The notes below the pieces were generated by a model. That model was given only the letters and a program-made list of their open reading frames with translations, was not told the origin of the DNA and did no database searches. A DNA stretch of 64,000 bases, taken from NCBI RefSeq assembly GCF_000336615.1, contig NZ_AOLW01000010.1, positions 158,496-222,495 on the forward strand, in the 5' to 3' direction. Each line of letters starts with the position of its first letter. Within the stretch, counting starts at the first letter, position 1. This document shows, piece by piece, positions 45,158 to 54,072 of the stretch. The position numbers and the translations under genes were made by a program. This stretch comes from Haloarcula amylolytica JCM 13557 (GTDB taxonomy: Archaea; Halobacteriota; Halobacteria; Halobacteriales; Haloarculaceae).

Positions 45158-45715
45158 TCAGAACTCCCACTGCTGAGCGCGTTCGCGGGCCTCCGAACGT
45201 GCTTGGTCCTTGATGGCCTCGATTTTCTCCGCATCGTCGAGGAACGCTTCGACGGCACTCTGTTCGGCGGGTCCGTCCTCGGCTGCTGCCGCGTCGCCGT
45301 CGCCCATCGCTGATAGCCGCTCGTCGGGGGCCGCCCGTCGCGTACTGTCGGCCAGTGCCGGGTCGCCGCCCAGCCGTTCGGCGGGCATCCCGGGCGGGAC
45401 TCGGAGGTCGGCTGCTTCGTGTGCCGATTCGAGGTCGGCGTTGTCGAGTGCGTACAGCGAGACGTGGTACGGCCCGGGGACGGCGAGGTCCGCGAGCGCC
45501 GGCGGCCCACCGCGGTCCGTGCCGGTGTGATAGACCAGCACGGGGACGCCGTCAGTGAACGTGATGACGCCCCGCCCCTCGCCGTCGAGCAGGAGCGTCT
45601 CCTGGGACTCGAAGACGGCGTAGCCGGTCAGTTCGCGGTCGAGCACGTCGGCGAGCGTGTCCCGCGGGTCCGTGACGACGCGGGACTTGTCGAGTCGGCC
45701 GCGGGGCAACTTCAT
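45158..45715 (-). CDS. MinD-partner protein, possibly DUF4388/PATAN-like
   Basis: 185 residues from the ATG at 45715, which overlaps the MinD stop by 4 bp. The frame is open further but lies inside the MinD gene. The first 110 residues resemble a PATAN/DUF4388-type layout: DTLADVLDRELTGYAVFESQ, a beta-hairpin GRGVITFTDGVPVLVYHTG, then ALADLAVPGPYHVSLYAL. The C-terminal end (FLDDAEKIEAIKDQARSEAR) is helical. The coupling implies that it works with the ATPase. The pair has the same layout as minD2 and its neighbour in Haloferax volcanii, linked there to cell shape and motility. That comparison is from memory. Confidence 0.72.
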   Translation of the reverse strand: MKLPRGRLDKSRVVTDPRDTLADVLDRELTGYAVFESQETLLLDGEGRGVITFTDGVPVLVYHTGTDRGGPPALADLAVPGPYHVSLYALDNADLESAHEAADLRVPPGMPAERLGGDPALADSTRRAAPDERLSAMGDGDAAAAEDGPAEQSAVEAFLDDAEKIEAIKDQARSEARERAQQWEF

Positions 45716-46479
45716 AGTGACTCGGGGATGACGGCGCTCTGGAACCGGTCGGCGGCGTCGGCGGCCGCCCCATCCCGCACGGTGAGCGATTCGGCGGCCG
45801 CTCGGTAGGCCGTCGCCGCCTCGCATTCGGGAGCGTGGGCAAGCAGCGGCCGGCCAGCACGCCGTGCCTCACGGGCCCGCTCGCTTTCGGGGACCGCGGC
45901 CAGCGTCGGCCCGTCGAAGTACCGCTCGGTCTTCTCCGAGACCTGTTCGATGGACTCGGACTCGCGGACTTTGTTGAACAGGAGGCCCGCTACGTCCGTG
46001 TCGTAGGTCGTCGCGTACTCCTGGACCTTCAGCCCGTCCGAGATGGCTGGAATCGTCGGCTGGAGGACGACGACAATGCGGTCTGCCAGCACGATCGGAA
46101 GGACGGCGGTCCGGCTGTCGAGCGCCGGCGGCGAGTCCAGCAGGATGACATCCGTGTCTTCTGCGAGCGTCGCAACCACGTCCCGGAGCCGGTCCGGGTC
46201 GGCGTCCCTGAACCCGTCGAGGCTCGTGCCACAGGGAACGACAGTCAGCCCGAACCGGTCGTACGCTGCCGCCTCGACGGGCGCGTCGTCGGCCAGCACG
46301 TCGTGCAGCGTCGTCTCGGCGTCGGAGAGGCCGGCGTGAAAGAGGAGGTTCGCCATGCCCGTGTCGGCGTCGACCACCGTCACGTCGTAGCGGTCGGCCA
46401 GCGCCATCCCGAGGGCGACGGTGCTCGTCGTCTTGCCAGTCCCGCCCTTCCCACTGGCGACCGCGAACACTTCGACCAT
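45712..46479 (-). CDS. minD2: MinD/ParA-type P-loop ATPase
   Basis: 255 residues. The deviant Walker A motif is SGKGGTGKTT (signature Lys11, Lys16). VTVVDADTGMANLLFHAGL and VILLDSPPALDSRTAVLPI complete the fold. These ATPases dimerise with ATP and position proteins at the membrane or poles. The gene is followed by the partner gene at 45158, with overlapping stop and start. It sits next to cobalamin genes, as minD2 does in Haloferax volcanii, so I use that symbol with reserve. The C-terminus (about 240-255) has no clear amphipathic targeting helix. Confidence 0.85.
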   Translation of the reverse strand: MVEVFAVASGKGGTGKTTSTVALGMALADRYDVTVVDADTGMANLLFHAGLSDAETTLHDVLADDAPVEAAAYDRFGLTVVPCGTSLDGFRDADPDRLRDVVATLAEDTDVILLDSPPALDSRTAVLPIVLADRIVVVLQPTIPAISDGLKVQEYATTYDTDVAGLLFNKVRESESIEQVSEKTERYFDGPTLAAVPESERAREARRAGRPLLAHAPECEAATAYRAAAESLTVRDGAAADAADRFQSAVIPESL

Positions 46480-46539
46480 TGGAGAATATTGCGAGCTAGG
46501 TGTATATAAATTTCCGGAATTTGAAGGAGTATCAAACGG

Positions 46540-48018
46540 TCACCAATCGGCCAGTCCGAGCGGGCCGAGGTCGACGTGGTCGGCGACGAGGCCGGCGGCT
46601 CGCTCGTACGGGTCGCCGCTCTCTCGCTCGTTTGCCGCTGGGGAGTCAATACCAGCACTCTCGAACGCATTTCGCACGAAGGCACCTCTGGCAATCTCGT
46701 TGACGAAGAGGTCGTGGAGGTATGTGCCGAGAACGCTGTCGGTCGCCGCCCCGTCGCCGTCGAACGGCCGGGCCGCCTCGTCGGTCAGCGTCGAGTCGCC
46801 CATGTGGATCTCGTAGCCCTCGACGGTCCCGCTCGCGCCCGAGAGCGGCCCGACGCCGTCGAGGTCCCGCTGGACGTGCTCGACCGTTTTCGATTCGCTG
46901 AACTCGGTCGTCACGGGGAGCAAGCCCAGCCCCTCGACCCGGTCCGTGTCGCCGGTCCCCTCGATGGCGGCGTTCGTAATTGCCTCGCCGAGCATCTGGT
47001 AGCCGCCACAGAGGCCGACGACGGGGCCGTCGAACGACTGGAGGCGGTCGCCAAAGCCCGCGTTGGTGAGCGCCAGCAGGTCGTCAACCGTGTTCTTGCT
47101 CCCCGGCAGGACCACCGCGTCGAACTCGTCGAGCGTGGCGTCGGGCGGAACGTAGGCCACCCTGACGCCGGGTTCGCGGGCGAGTGGCTCCAGATCGGTG
47201 AAGTTCGAGATGCGCGGGAGCCGCGGGACGGCGACGGTAATGCTCTCGTCGCCGGGGACGCCGTCGTCAGCGCCGACGACGGATCGCTCGCCGACCGGCG
47301 GCAGCGCGACGCTGTCCTCCTCTGGGAGCCCCGGGTCGTCGTACGGGAGGACGCCGAGAACGGGGACGCCGGTCCGGTCCTCGAACTCGTCGATGCCGGG
47401 GGCAAGCAGCGACCGGTCCCCGCGGAACTTCGTGATGACCGCGCCGGCCACTTGGTCCCGGATGTCGTCGGGGACCAGTTCCAGCGTCCCGACGAGCGAG
47501 GCAAAGACGCCGCCGCGCTCGATGTCGGCGACGAGCAACACGTCGGCGTCGGCGAAGCGCGCCGTTTCGACGTTCGCCAGGTCGCGGTCGTGGAGATTGA
47601 TTTCTGCGATAGAGCCCGCGCCCTCGGCGACGATCACGTCGTGAGACTCGGTGAGTCGGCCGTGGGCCGCGCGAGCAACATCGAGGGCGTCCCCCCAGTG
47701 TTCGTCGTAGTACCCCCGGGCCTCAAAATGCCCGACCGCCTCACCGTCCAGAATCAGTTGCGACTCGCCGTCGCCCCGCGGCTTCAGCAGAACTGGATTG
47801 TGGTCGGTCGACGGCGCGACGCCGGCCGCGCGGGCCTGGACGTACTGCGAGACGCCGACTTCGCCGCCGGGTGTCGCCCGGGCGTTGTTGCTCATGTTCT
47901 GGGCCTTGAACGGCGCGACCGAGACGCCACGGTCGGCCAGATAGCGACAGAGCCCGGCCGCGACGGTCGACTTGCCGACGTGGCTCGCCGTCCCGGCGAC
48001 CAGCAGCGTGTGGGCCAT
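46540..48018 (-). CDS. cbiP: Cobyric acid synthase
   Basis: 492 residues. The N-terminal dethiobiotin-synthetase-like ATPase part has [18 protein letters not shown], with [12 protein letters not shown] downstream. The C-terminal class I glutamine amidotransferase part has the nucleophile cysteine in [14 protein letters not shown] and GYEIHMGDS. The enzyme amidates adenosyl-cobyrinic acid a,c-diamide at four side chains with glutamine and ATP. It belongs to the late cobalamin pathway encoded up to 54.1 kb, but is separated from the rest by the oppositely oriented SatD pair. Confidence 0.95.
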   Translation of the reverse strand: MAHTLLVAGTASHVGKSTVAAGLCRYLADRGVSVAPFKAQNMSNNARATPGGEVGVSQYVQARAAGVAPSTDHNPVLLKPRGDGESQLILDGEAVGHFEARGYYDEHWGDALDVARAAHGRLTESHDVIVAEGAGSIAEINLHDRDLANVETARFADADVLLVADIERGGVFASLVGTLELVPDDIRDQVAGAVITKFRGDRSLLAPGIDEFEDRTGVPVLGVLPYDDPGLPEEDSVALPPVGERSVVGADDGVPGDESITVAVPRLPRISNFTDLEPLAREPGVRVAYVPPDATLDEFDAVVLPGSKNTVDDLLALTNAGFGDRLQSFDGPVVGLCGGYQMLGEAITNAAIEGTGDTDRVEGLGLLPVTTEFSESKTVEHVQRDLDGVGPLSGASGTVEGYEIHMGDSTLTDEAARPFDGDGAATDSVLGTYLHDLFVNEIARGAFVRNAFESAGIDSPAANERESGDPYERAAGLVADHVDLGPLGLADW

Positions 48019-48180
48019 CAGGCTGTGTTGGGAGACGAACGCACTGGTGTCTTTCGCTCAGATCACTAAACCCATATCGATTTAATACTGCCCAATCAAC
48101 TGAATCCGGATTAGCCGTTCACACGGTACTCAACGTGAAACGGTTTAACCAAAACAAGTAAACGATATCGGGTTGAGTCG

Positions 48181-48828
48181 ATGACTATGTCGGAGCGATG
48201 GTGCGTCATCATCGGTGATGTCATCGAGTCACGGTCGGTCACAGATAGAGAGGCGTTGCGGGCGTCGCTCAATCAGGGCGTGTCACGAGCGACCGACGCA
48301 CTCGCCGACCAGACGGTTGCGCCGTTCTCGGTGTTGAAGGGGGTTGACGAGGTCGGAGGAGTCATCAGAAACCCTGGACATGCTTACCGCGCTATCCGGG
48401 AAATCACCGAATCGATACACCCGACTGCGATTCGGTTTGCGGTTGTCCACGGAGAAGTTGACGTGGGGATGACAACGAGCGAGGTTTCAGAGATGGATGG
48501 CCCTGCGTTCCACAAAGCAGATACGTTGCTAGCTGACATCACGGAAAACGGTCGGGCCGTTGCGCTGCACGATCCTGTCGTGAAGTCTTGGCTACTTTCG
48601 CTGCTTGCCGACCAGATACACCTACTGTTTGCGTGGAAACAGGAATGGACGCCACACCAGGCGTCGATCGTTCGTGAGTACCGCGAAAGAAAGAGTATGC
48701 AGGCGTTGGCTGACGACCGAGACGTATCGATTCAGGCCGTCTCACAGACGCTTTCGCGGGCAAAGGCGGAGATGGTACTGTCAACCGAAGCAAATCTTGA
48801 AGCGGCCATGACAGAGGTCTGGGAATGA
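48181..48828 (+). CDS. SatD family protein with C-terminal HTH
   Basis: 215 residues from the ATG at 48181 (ATG at 48187 is equally possible). The N-terminal SatD motif is VIIGDVIESRSVTDREAL (Asp13), followed by FSVLKGVDEVGGVI and VVHGEVDVGMTTSEVSEMDG. The C-terminal third reads as a sigma-70-region-4-like HTH (MQALADDRDVSIQAVSQTLS). The GDxxxSR and DE positions are reminiscent of the metal-binding strands of palm-type nucleotidyl cyclases, but that relation is inference. SatD has no agreed function. The next gene overlaps by 4 bp, so the two proteins probably work together. Confidence 0.82.
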   Translation: MTMSERWCVIIGDVIESRSVTDREALRASLNQGVSRATDALADQTVAPFSVLKGVDEVGGVIRNPGHAYRAIREITESIHPTAIRFAVVHGEVDVGMTTSEVSEMDGPAFHKADTLLADITENGRAVALHDPVVKSWLLSLLADQIHLLFAWKQEWTPHQASIVREYRERKSMQALADDRDVSIQAVSQTLSRAKAEMVLSTEANLEAAMTEVWE

Positions 48829-49265
48829 GTTCTGTGAGTTGGCGGACACCAGCGTCGGCCGTAGTCACAGTCGGTGCTATTCTTGGTCTTGTCTGGGCGA
48901 CCGGTGATTTGATTTCGTCTATCTCATTTCGCTCAGCGGTCGTAGTTGGTGCCGGGTACGCTCTGTTGCTGTCGACAAGTGGGACCATGGTATCCGCTGC
49001 TCTCCAATACGCCGGTGCCGATGTGAGTGAAAAAGAAGCGGATACGGGACGTGCGGTCGGGAAAGTAGAGAATATTCTGATACTCACGTTGACGCTACTC
49101 GGCGCATACACGGCACTAGGGCTGGTGTTCACTGCAAAGTCAATTGTCCGCTGGCAAGACATCTCCAGTGGGAACACGACGTATTATCTCACGGGGAGTA
49201 TCGCCAACGTGACGTACTCGCTAGTCTTCGGCGTCTGTCTTGACTATCTGCTTGGAACCGTCTAG
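48825..49265 (+). CDS. SatD-partner membrane protein
   Basis: 146 residues, overlapping satD (ATGA). Four membrane helices are seen: about residues 10-27 (ASAVVTVGAILGLVWATG), 34-54, 80-103 (ENILILTLTLLGAYTALGLV) and 120-144. The block GRAVGKVENILILTLTLLG with FTAKSIVRWQDI resembles the C-terminal membrane part of DUF3307 proteins, which also neighbour satD in bacteria. Here the large N-terminal part of those is reduced. Its stop codon shares a CTAG with the convergent cobA stop. It is probably the membrane-bound partner of SatD. Codon use is less GC-biased than the surrounding cob genes. Confidence 0.7.
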   Translation: MSSVSWRTPASAVVTVGAILGLVWATGDLISSISFRSAVVVGAGYALLLSTSGTMVSAALQYAGADVSEKEADTGRAVGKVENILILTLTLLGAYTALGLVFTAKSIVRWQDISSGNTTYYLTGSIANVTYSLVFGVCLDYLLGTV

Positions 49266-49912
49266 AACTCCGTTCCCTTCCGCGCGCCCTGCCCGGCGTC
49301 GATGGGGTGTTTCTCCTTGTTGACTTCCGTTATGAGATCGGCATGGTCGGTCAGAAATTCTGGTCGCTCGTGCCCGCCCGTCAGGACCAGTTCGAGGTCG
49401 TCGGGCTTTGCTTCGATGAGCCCAATCACGTCCGCCGGATCGACGAGGCCGCGGTTCGCGGCGTAGAGAATCTCGTCGAAGACGAGCATATTGACGCCCT
49501 CCTCTGGCGGCCCGTCGGCGTCCCGCGGCGTCGAGAGGTCGGCGTCGGCGCTGGCCTGAACGAGTTCCTGTGCGCGGTCGAGTGCCCCCTTCGCGCGGGC
49601 CTCGTGCTCGTCGTCCTCGCTCCCGTCGAGGAAGCCGTGCCAGCCGTAGTGGCCGGCGTTCTCGTAGGAAAAGCCCGGGAGGGCGGCGATAGCGTTGTAC
49701 TCCCCGCGCACGTCTTCGACGGTGCTGGTCCCGCCTTTCATGAACTGCAGGAGGTGGACGCGGTAGCCGTGGCCGACGGCGCGGGTCGCCATCCCCAGCG
49801 CCGCCGTCGTCTTCCCTTTGCCGTCGCCCCACCAGACCTGCACCAGCCCGAACTCCTCGGGCGCGCTCGGACTGATCGGTTCGGCGGTCGGTCCGGCCGT
49901 GTTGTCGCTCAT
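49262..49912 (-). CDS. cobA: Cob(I)yrinic acid a,c-diamide adenosyltransferase
   Basis: 216 residues of the CobA/CobO/BtuR family. The P-loop is VQVWWGDGKGKTTAALGMAT. Further motifs are HLLQFMKGGTSTVED, MLVFDEILYAANRGL and LVLTGGHERPEFL. The enzyme transfers the 5'-deoxyadenosyl group of ATP to cob(I)yrinic acid a,c-diamide or cobalamin. It lies between the SatD pair and cbiZ on the cobalamin strand and is probably read with the downstream-directed cob genes. The N-terminal tail is acidic and typical of haloarchaea. Confidence 0.93.
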   Translation of the reverse strand: MSDNTAGPTAEPISPSAPEEFGLVQVWWGDGKGKTTAALGMATRAVGHGYRVHLLQFMKGGTSTVEDVRGEYNAIAALPGFSYENAGHYGWHGFLDGSEDDEHEARAKGALDRAQELVQASADADLSTPRDADGPPEEGVNMLVFDEILYAANRGLVDPADVIGLIEAKPDDLELVLTGGHERPEFLTDHADLITEVNKEKHPIDAGQGARKGTEF

Positions 49913-49982
49913 GCCCCTCTGTTGGATCGGATTCTGTTTAGCCGTTCGGTCTCAAGGACCGCCGTCGGGAACCCCTCCCTCT

Positions 49983-50699
49983 TCACGGTTCGAAAACCTC
50001 AGTCTCGCGCTCTGTAACCACGCCGTATGCCGCATCCTCCACGGTCGGCAGGCTGTCGCCGTCGTAGCGGGCGGCGAGACTCGACCGGATAGCGTCGCGG
50101 ACACAGACGCGAGCGGCGGCCCCGATTTCTGTTGCGCTGCCGGCGAACGGTGCGGACTCAGCGCTCGGGACACAGCCGACGATGGCGGCGTCTGAGGTGG
50201 TTCCGGGCACGCCCGCTGCGTCGAGTAGCGTCGCGGCCTTCGCCTCGACAGCCGTGGCGAGTAGCGTTGCCAGCGCGCCGTCGTCCAGCGCGCGGTCGAC
50301 GCCGGCGACGAGATTGACCGTGCCGGGACGCCAGTCGGGGCTGTCTGCCGGATTCGATGCTGTTCCGTCGGAGTCGACCGCTTCGTCTGCTCCCGACATC
50401 GGCAACGCCGCGGGGTTCGAGAGGCCCGCGGTCGCCAGCACCGACACCGGGCCGCTCCGGGCACAGCGGGCGTGCTCCATATGCACGCCGGTGAGCAGCG
50501 CCGGGCCGAGGGGGAAACCGGTCGCGGACAGTCGCTCCGCACGGTAGGCGTCGAGGTCGGTCCGCTCGAACCCCTCGGGTACGGTGACGTTGTAGACGGC
50601 GTCTGCGGTCCGATAGCCCCCGTCCCACGCCGTCGAAAGCCATCGAGCACCCTCGCGGCGGAGCTGACAGACGCCGTCCCGAACGGTCGTCTCAAACAT
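49983..50699 (-). CDS. cbiZ: Adenosylcobinamide amidohydrolase
   Basis: 238 residues. CbiZ family blocks include GYRTADAVYNVTVPEGF, ALLTGVHMEHARCARSGPVS, LATAGLSNPAALP and PGTVNLVAGVDRALDDGAL. CbiZ removes the aminopropanol side chain from imported cobinamide to give adenosylcobyric acid, which then re-enters the pathway at CbiB. It marks a cobinamide salvage route characteristic of archaea. The start overlaps the cobD stop by 8 bp, so translation is probably coupled. Confidence 0.92.
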   Translation of the reverse strand: MFETTVRDGVCQLRREGARWLSTAWDGGYRTADAVYNVTVPEGFERTDLDAYRAERLSATGFPLGPALLTGVHMEHARCARSGPVSVLATAGLSNPAALPMSGADEAVDSDGTASNPADSPDWRPGTVNLVAGVDRALDDGALATLLATAVEAKAATLLDAAGVPGTTSDAAIVGCVPSAESAPFAGSATEIGAAARVCVRDAIRSSLAARYDGDSLPTVEDAAYGVVTERETEVFEP

Positions 50700-51750
50700 C
50701 CAGCGCGTCCAGCAGCCGGTCGTTTTCTCCGGGGGCTCTGACGGCGACGCGGATGTGCGAGTTCAGCCCGCGGAACGTCCGCGCGTCCCGGAGTGCGATA
50801 CCAGCCTCGCGAGCCGAGGCAAGGATGTCGTCGACAGACTCGTCGGCGTCGCTGACCGACAACAACATGAACGGCGCATCGGAGGGGCACACGTCGAACC
50901 GTGTTTTCAGCCGCTCCCGCATCCGCACGCGCTCCTCGGCGACGCGGGCCTTCGTCTCCGAAACGAACTCGGTCTGTCCGTAGCAGTGTGTGCCGACCGC
51001 GGCCGCCGGCGCGCTCATCGACCAGGCGCGTCGCGCGGTTGCGAGTCGGTCACGGGCCTCGCCCGAACCGACGGCGTAGCCCATCCGGATGCCGGGGAGG
51101 CCGAACAGTTTCGTCAGCGAGCGCGCGACGATGACGCCCTCACGGCCCGCCAGCGACTGCTCGTCGGTAAAGCCGAGAAAGGCCTCGTCGACCAGCAGCG
51201 TCGTCCCAGCGTTGAGACAGTCGTCGGCGAAGGCCCGGAGCGCCGACGGGTCGGCCGCTTCGCCGGTCGGATTGTTCGGGTTGCAGACGATGGCGAGCGC
51301 ATGACCGTACGGGTCGGCGGTCAGCAGGTCGTCGTGTGGGACGAACTCCGGCGTCCCGCCCTGGAGCCGGACCTCGCGGGCGTACTCGCCGAAACTGGGA
51401 TACGGGACGAGGACGCTCTCGCCCGCCCGGACCGTCGTCTGGATCGCCAGGCGTATCGCTTCGAGGCCGCCGGCCGTGGGTATCACCTGCGCCGGCTCGC
51501 AGTCGACGAAGGCCGCTGCGGCCGCTCGGAACTCGGGGTAGTCGTCCGCCGGATACGAGCGGGCGGCCTCGAACGCCGCCCGGTACGTCTCCGCGGCGTC
51601 CGCCGGGACGCGGGGGTTCGTGTTCGCGCTGAAATCCAGCAGGTCCGGGTCGTCGCTGCTACCGTGTGGGACGCGCCCGTCCGGCCCGATGGCGTCCTCG
51701 GCCCCGTCGCCGCCACTCGCCCGCAAGCCCTCGACCGAATCAGGGTCCAT
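50692..51750 (-). CDS. cobD: Threonine-phosphate decarboxylase (PLP, aminotransferase class I/II fold)
   Basis: 352 residues. PLP-dependent fold I: LLDFSANTNPRVPADAAETY, VIPTAGGLEAIRLAIQ, CNPNNPTGEA, LVDEAFLGFT and the Schiff-base lysine in VARSLTKLFGLPGIRMGYAV. The enzyme makes (R)-1-amino-2-propanol O-phosphate from threonine phosphate, the linker that CbiB attaches to cobyric acid. A histidinol-phosphate aminotransferase relationship is visible, but the gene context fixes the assignment. The stop overlaps the start of cbiZ. Confidence 0.92.
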   Translation of the reverse strand: MDPDSVEGLRASGGDGAEDAIGPDGRVPHGSSDDPDLLDFSANTNPRVPADAAETYRAAFEAARSYPADDYPEFRAAAAAFVDCEPAQVIPTAGGLEAIRLAIQTTVRAGESVLVPYPSFGEYAREVRLQGGTPEFVPHDDLLTADPYGHALAIVCNPNNPTGEAADPSALRAFADDCLNAGTTLLVDEAFLGFTDEQSLAGREGVIVARSLTKLFGLPGIRMGYAVGSGEARDRLATARRAWSMSAPAAAVGTHCYGQTEFVSETKARVAEERVRMRERLKTRFDVCPSDAPFMLLSVSDADESVDDILASAREAGIALRDARTFRGLNSHIRVAVRAPGENDRLLDALDV

Positions 51751-51815
51751 TGACGGGGGCTACGGCGGGCGGTGTGGAGAAGGTTTCGCGGCGGTCGGCC
51801 TCCGCCCCCACGTCG

Positions 51816-52370
51816 TTACAGCCATTGCTCAGCCACGCGCGCGTCAGCGAGCGTGTTGACGTTGACCGCGACGCGTCGGTCCCGCGTGAGCCAGGCGTCG
51901 TCGGGGCCATCGCCGACGACGTTGACGCCCGTCGGCGCGACCTCCCTGTCGCCGTTTTCGAACGTCGTGTCGTCGCTGACTCCCAGCCCGCGCTTCAGCG
52001 AGGCCGGGACTAGAACCGTCAGCGAGCCCCCGTTGTGCTCGTCGAGCACGCGGTCCACTATCTCGCCGTCAAGCAGCGGCAGGTCGGCGGCGACGGTCAG
52101 CACCGGCCGGGCGAGTCGGCCGTCGGCCAGCGCGCTGTCGAGGTCGGCGACGTACCCCTCACCCGGCGTCTCGATACAGGGCACGTCCAGATGTGACTGC
52201 GTTTCCGGTGCGTTCGGCGACGTTACAGCGATAACTCTTTCGACAGAACTGTCTTCCAGTGCGCCGACGACCCGGTCGACCATTGGGACACCGCCGACCC
52301 GAAAGAGCGGTTTCTCGGCCTCGGTGTCCAGCCGCGTCCCGCGCCCGCCACACATCACCAGAGCGTCCAT
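51816..52370 (-). CDS. cobY: Adenosylcobinamide-phosphate guanylyltransferase (archaeal type)
   Basis: 184 residues from the ATG at 52370. The frame continues upstream inside cobS, but the family begins at MDALVMCGGRGTRLD. The nucleotidyltransferase signature is CGGRGTRLDTEAEKPLF. The acceptor and metal residues are in LTVAADLPLLDGEIVD and GVNVVGDGPDD. CobY is the archaeal replacement for bacterial CobU and makes adenosyl-GDP-cobinamide for CobS. Its start lies 16 bp inside the end of cobS, showing tight packing of the operon. Confidence 0.93.
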   Translation of the reverse strand: MDALVMCGGRGTRLDTEAEKPLFRVGGVPMVDRVVGALEDSSVERVIAVTSPNAPETQSHLDVPCIETPGEGYVADLDSALADGRLARPVLTVAADLPLLDGEIVDRVLDEHNGGSLTVLVPASLKRGLGVSDDTTFENGDREVAPTGVNVVGDGPDDAWLTRDRRVAVNVNTLADARVAEQWL

Positions 52371-53158
52371 GCGAGCACCTCCCAGTCGACGAGCGGTACC
52401 GACCGGACGCCGCCGAAGAGCGACCACGCGGCGACGCCGACGTGGAGCGCGACGGCGCGCGTGAGTTCGTTGGCCGCGCCGAACGTGTCGCCGCTGACGC
52501 CGCCCAGTCGCCGGTCAGCCCAGCCAGAGAGGCCGAGAGCGAGCAGCGGGCCGGTCAGAACTGCGACTGCAGTGGACGGAACGGCGACGGCAGCGGCCGG
52601 GAGTGCGACGGCGAGCGAGCCGACGAGGTGGCGTGGGCTGTTCCCGTTGATAACCGTCGACCCGAATCCCTCATGGCTCGGGCGTCCGACGCAGGCCAGC
52701 GTCGCCATCGCGAGTTTCGCCCCCACCTCGGCGGCGAGGACCAGCGCGACAGCGACCAGCGGCGGGAGCCCGGCAGCGGCCAGCGCGCCAAACGCCAGCG
52801 CGAGGAGGACGGTCCCCAGCGCGAGGACGGCCCCGACGCCGACAGTCGTGTCCCGCATCACGTCGCGGCGCTCCGCGGGGTCGCCGTGGACGACAGCGGC
52901 GTCCCCGAGGTCGGCGAGGCCGTCGGCGTGGTTGACGCCGGTGACGAGGACGACACTTCCGAGGTACGCTGCGGCGACGACCGGGGCCGGGAGCAGGCTG
53001 GCGGCGAGGAACGGGAGTGCGACGAGGCCGCCGACGACGTAGCCGGCCAGCGGGAACGCCGCCGGCGTCCCGACGAAGGCCTCCCACGCCTGTTCGCTGT
53101 GGCCGACCGGAAGCCGCGAGAGGAACCCGAGCGCCCCCCGGACCGCGCTCAGAACCAC
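52355..53158 (-). CDS. cobS: Adenosylcobinamide-GDP ribazoletransferase (cobalamin synthase)
   Basis: 267 residues from the GTG at 53158. The frame runs on upstream inside cbiB without similarity. It is a polytopic membrane protein with VRGALGFLSRLPVG at the start and the metal-binding GVNHADGLADLGDAAVVHGD, a CobS hallmark, near residue 80. Several further hydrophobic helices follow (VAVALVLAAEVGAKLAMATL and others). It joins adenosyl-GDP-cobinamide with alpha-ribazole (phosphate). The start overlaps the cbiB stop by 10 bp. Confidence 0.93.
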   Translation of the reverse strand: MVLSAVRGALGFLSRLPVGHSEQAWEAFVGTPAAFPLAGYVVGGLVALPFLAASLLPAPVVAAAYLGSVVLVTGVNHADGLADLGDAAVVHGDPAERRDVMRDTTVGVGAVLALGTVLLALAFGALAAAGLPPLVAVALVLAAEVGAKLAMATLACVGRPSHEGFGSTVINGNSPRHLVGSLAVALPAAAVAVPSTAVAVLTGPLLALGLSGWADRRLGGVSGDTFGAANELTRAVALHVGVAAWSLFGGVRSVPLVDWEVLAWTLW

Positions 53159-54072
53159 GCGAGCACCCCCAGTCCAGACAGCAGGTACGCCAGCACCCCG
53201 GCGACGCCGACCCGCGTCACACTGCGCTGGGCCGTCGCCACGTCGGGGAGGCGTCCTGCGGGGTTCAGGACGTACACGCCCGGCTTTTCGAGTCGAACGT
53301 CCAGCGCCGCGGCGGCCGTCCCCATCGGCCACCCGGAGTTCGGCGATGGAACGCCGTCCAGCCAGTCCCGGGCTTGGGCCACCGACCGGGGCGACCCACA
53401 GGCGAGGGCGAGCAGGAGCGCACTCGCCCGCGCCGGGAGCCACATCACGGCGTCGTCGAGCCGCGCCGCGGGCGTCCCGACGCGTTTCGAGCGGTAGCCA
53501 AGCATCGAGTCCATCGTGTTGACGGCCTTGACCCAGGCCGCTGCACCGACAGCGACGGGAAGCGCTGGAAGGCCGACGCCCGTAGCGGCGGTTCCACCCA
53601 GGACGAACGCGGCCAGCGACGCGACGAGCCCGTCGGCGAGATTCTCTGATGTGCTCTCGACGGCGGCGCTGCGGACCTCGCCCGCAGAGAGCGCGCTGGC
53701 GTCGCGACCAGCAAGTGCGAGCAGCCCGTCCCGAGCAGCCGGGAGGTCAGTGTCGCTGTCGGCGATGACGCCCCGAGCGGCCGAAAGGAGACTGCGAAGG
53801 CTCGTGGTCAGGAACAGCGCGAGGCCGGCGAGGGCTGCGGCGGCCAGCGGTTCGCGAGTGGTAGCGAGTGCGACGCCTGCGCCGACCAGCGTGGCGGCTC
53901 CGAGCGGCAACAGCGCCGCGGCGAGCGCCCCGACCGCAAGCGGGTGGTCCCACTCGCGGTCGACCGCCCCGACGAGCCGTCCGAACCACGCAACGGGATG
54001 CAAGCGGGTCGGCGGCTCACCGATTGCGAGTTCCAGCCCGCCGGCGACGGCCACCGCCAGCGCGCTCAACAC
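53149..54072 (-). CDS. cbiB: Adenosylcobinamide-phosphate synthase
   Basis: 307 residues from the GTG at 54072. The longer open frame upstream overlaps the HAD gene and has no similarity. The CbiB start LELAIGEPPTRLHPVAWFGR is clear. Later motifs are ESTSENLADGLVASLAAFVL, WVKAVNTMDSMLGYRS and RLDDAVMWLPARASALLLAL. It is an integral membrane enzyme that attaches aminopropanol phosphate to cobyric acid. It overlaps both neighbours: the HAD gene by 7 bp and cobS by 10 bp. Confidence 0.93.
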   Translation of the reverse strand: MLSALAVAVAGGLELAIGEPPTRLHPVAWFGRLVGAVDREWDHPLAVGALAAALLPLGAATLVGAGVALATTREPLAAAALAGLALFLTTSLRSLLSAARGVIADSDTDLPAARDGLLALAGRDASALSAGEVRSAAVESTSENLADGLVASLAAFVLGGTAATGVGLPALPVAVGAAAWVKAVNTMDSMLGYRSKRVGTPAARLDDAVMWLPARASALLLALACGSPRSVAQARDWLDGVPSPNSGWPMGTAAAALDVRLEKPGVYVLNPAGRLPDVATAQRSVTRVGVAGVLAYLLSGLGVLAWF

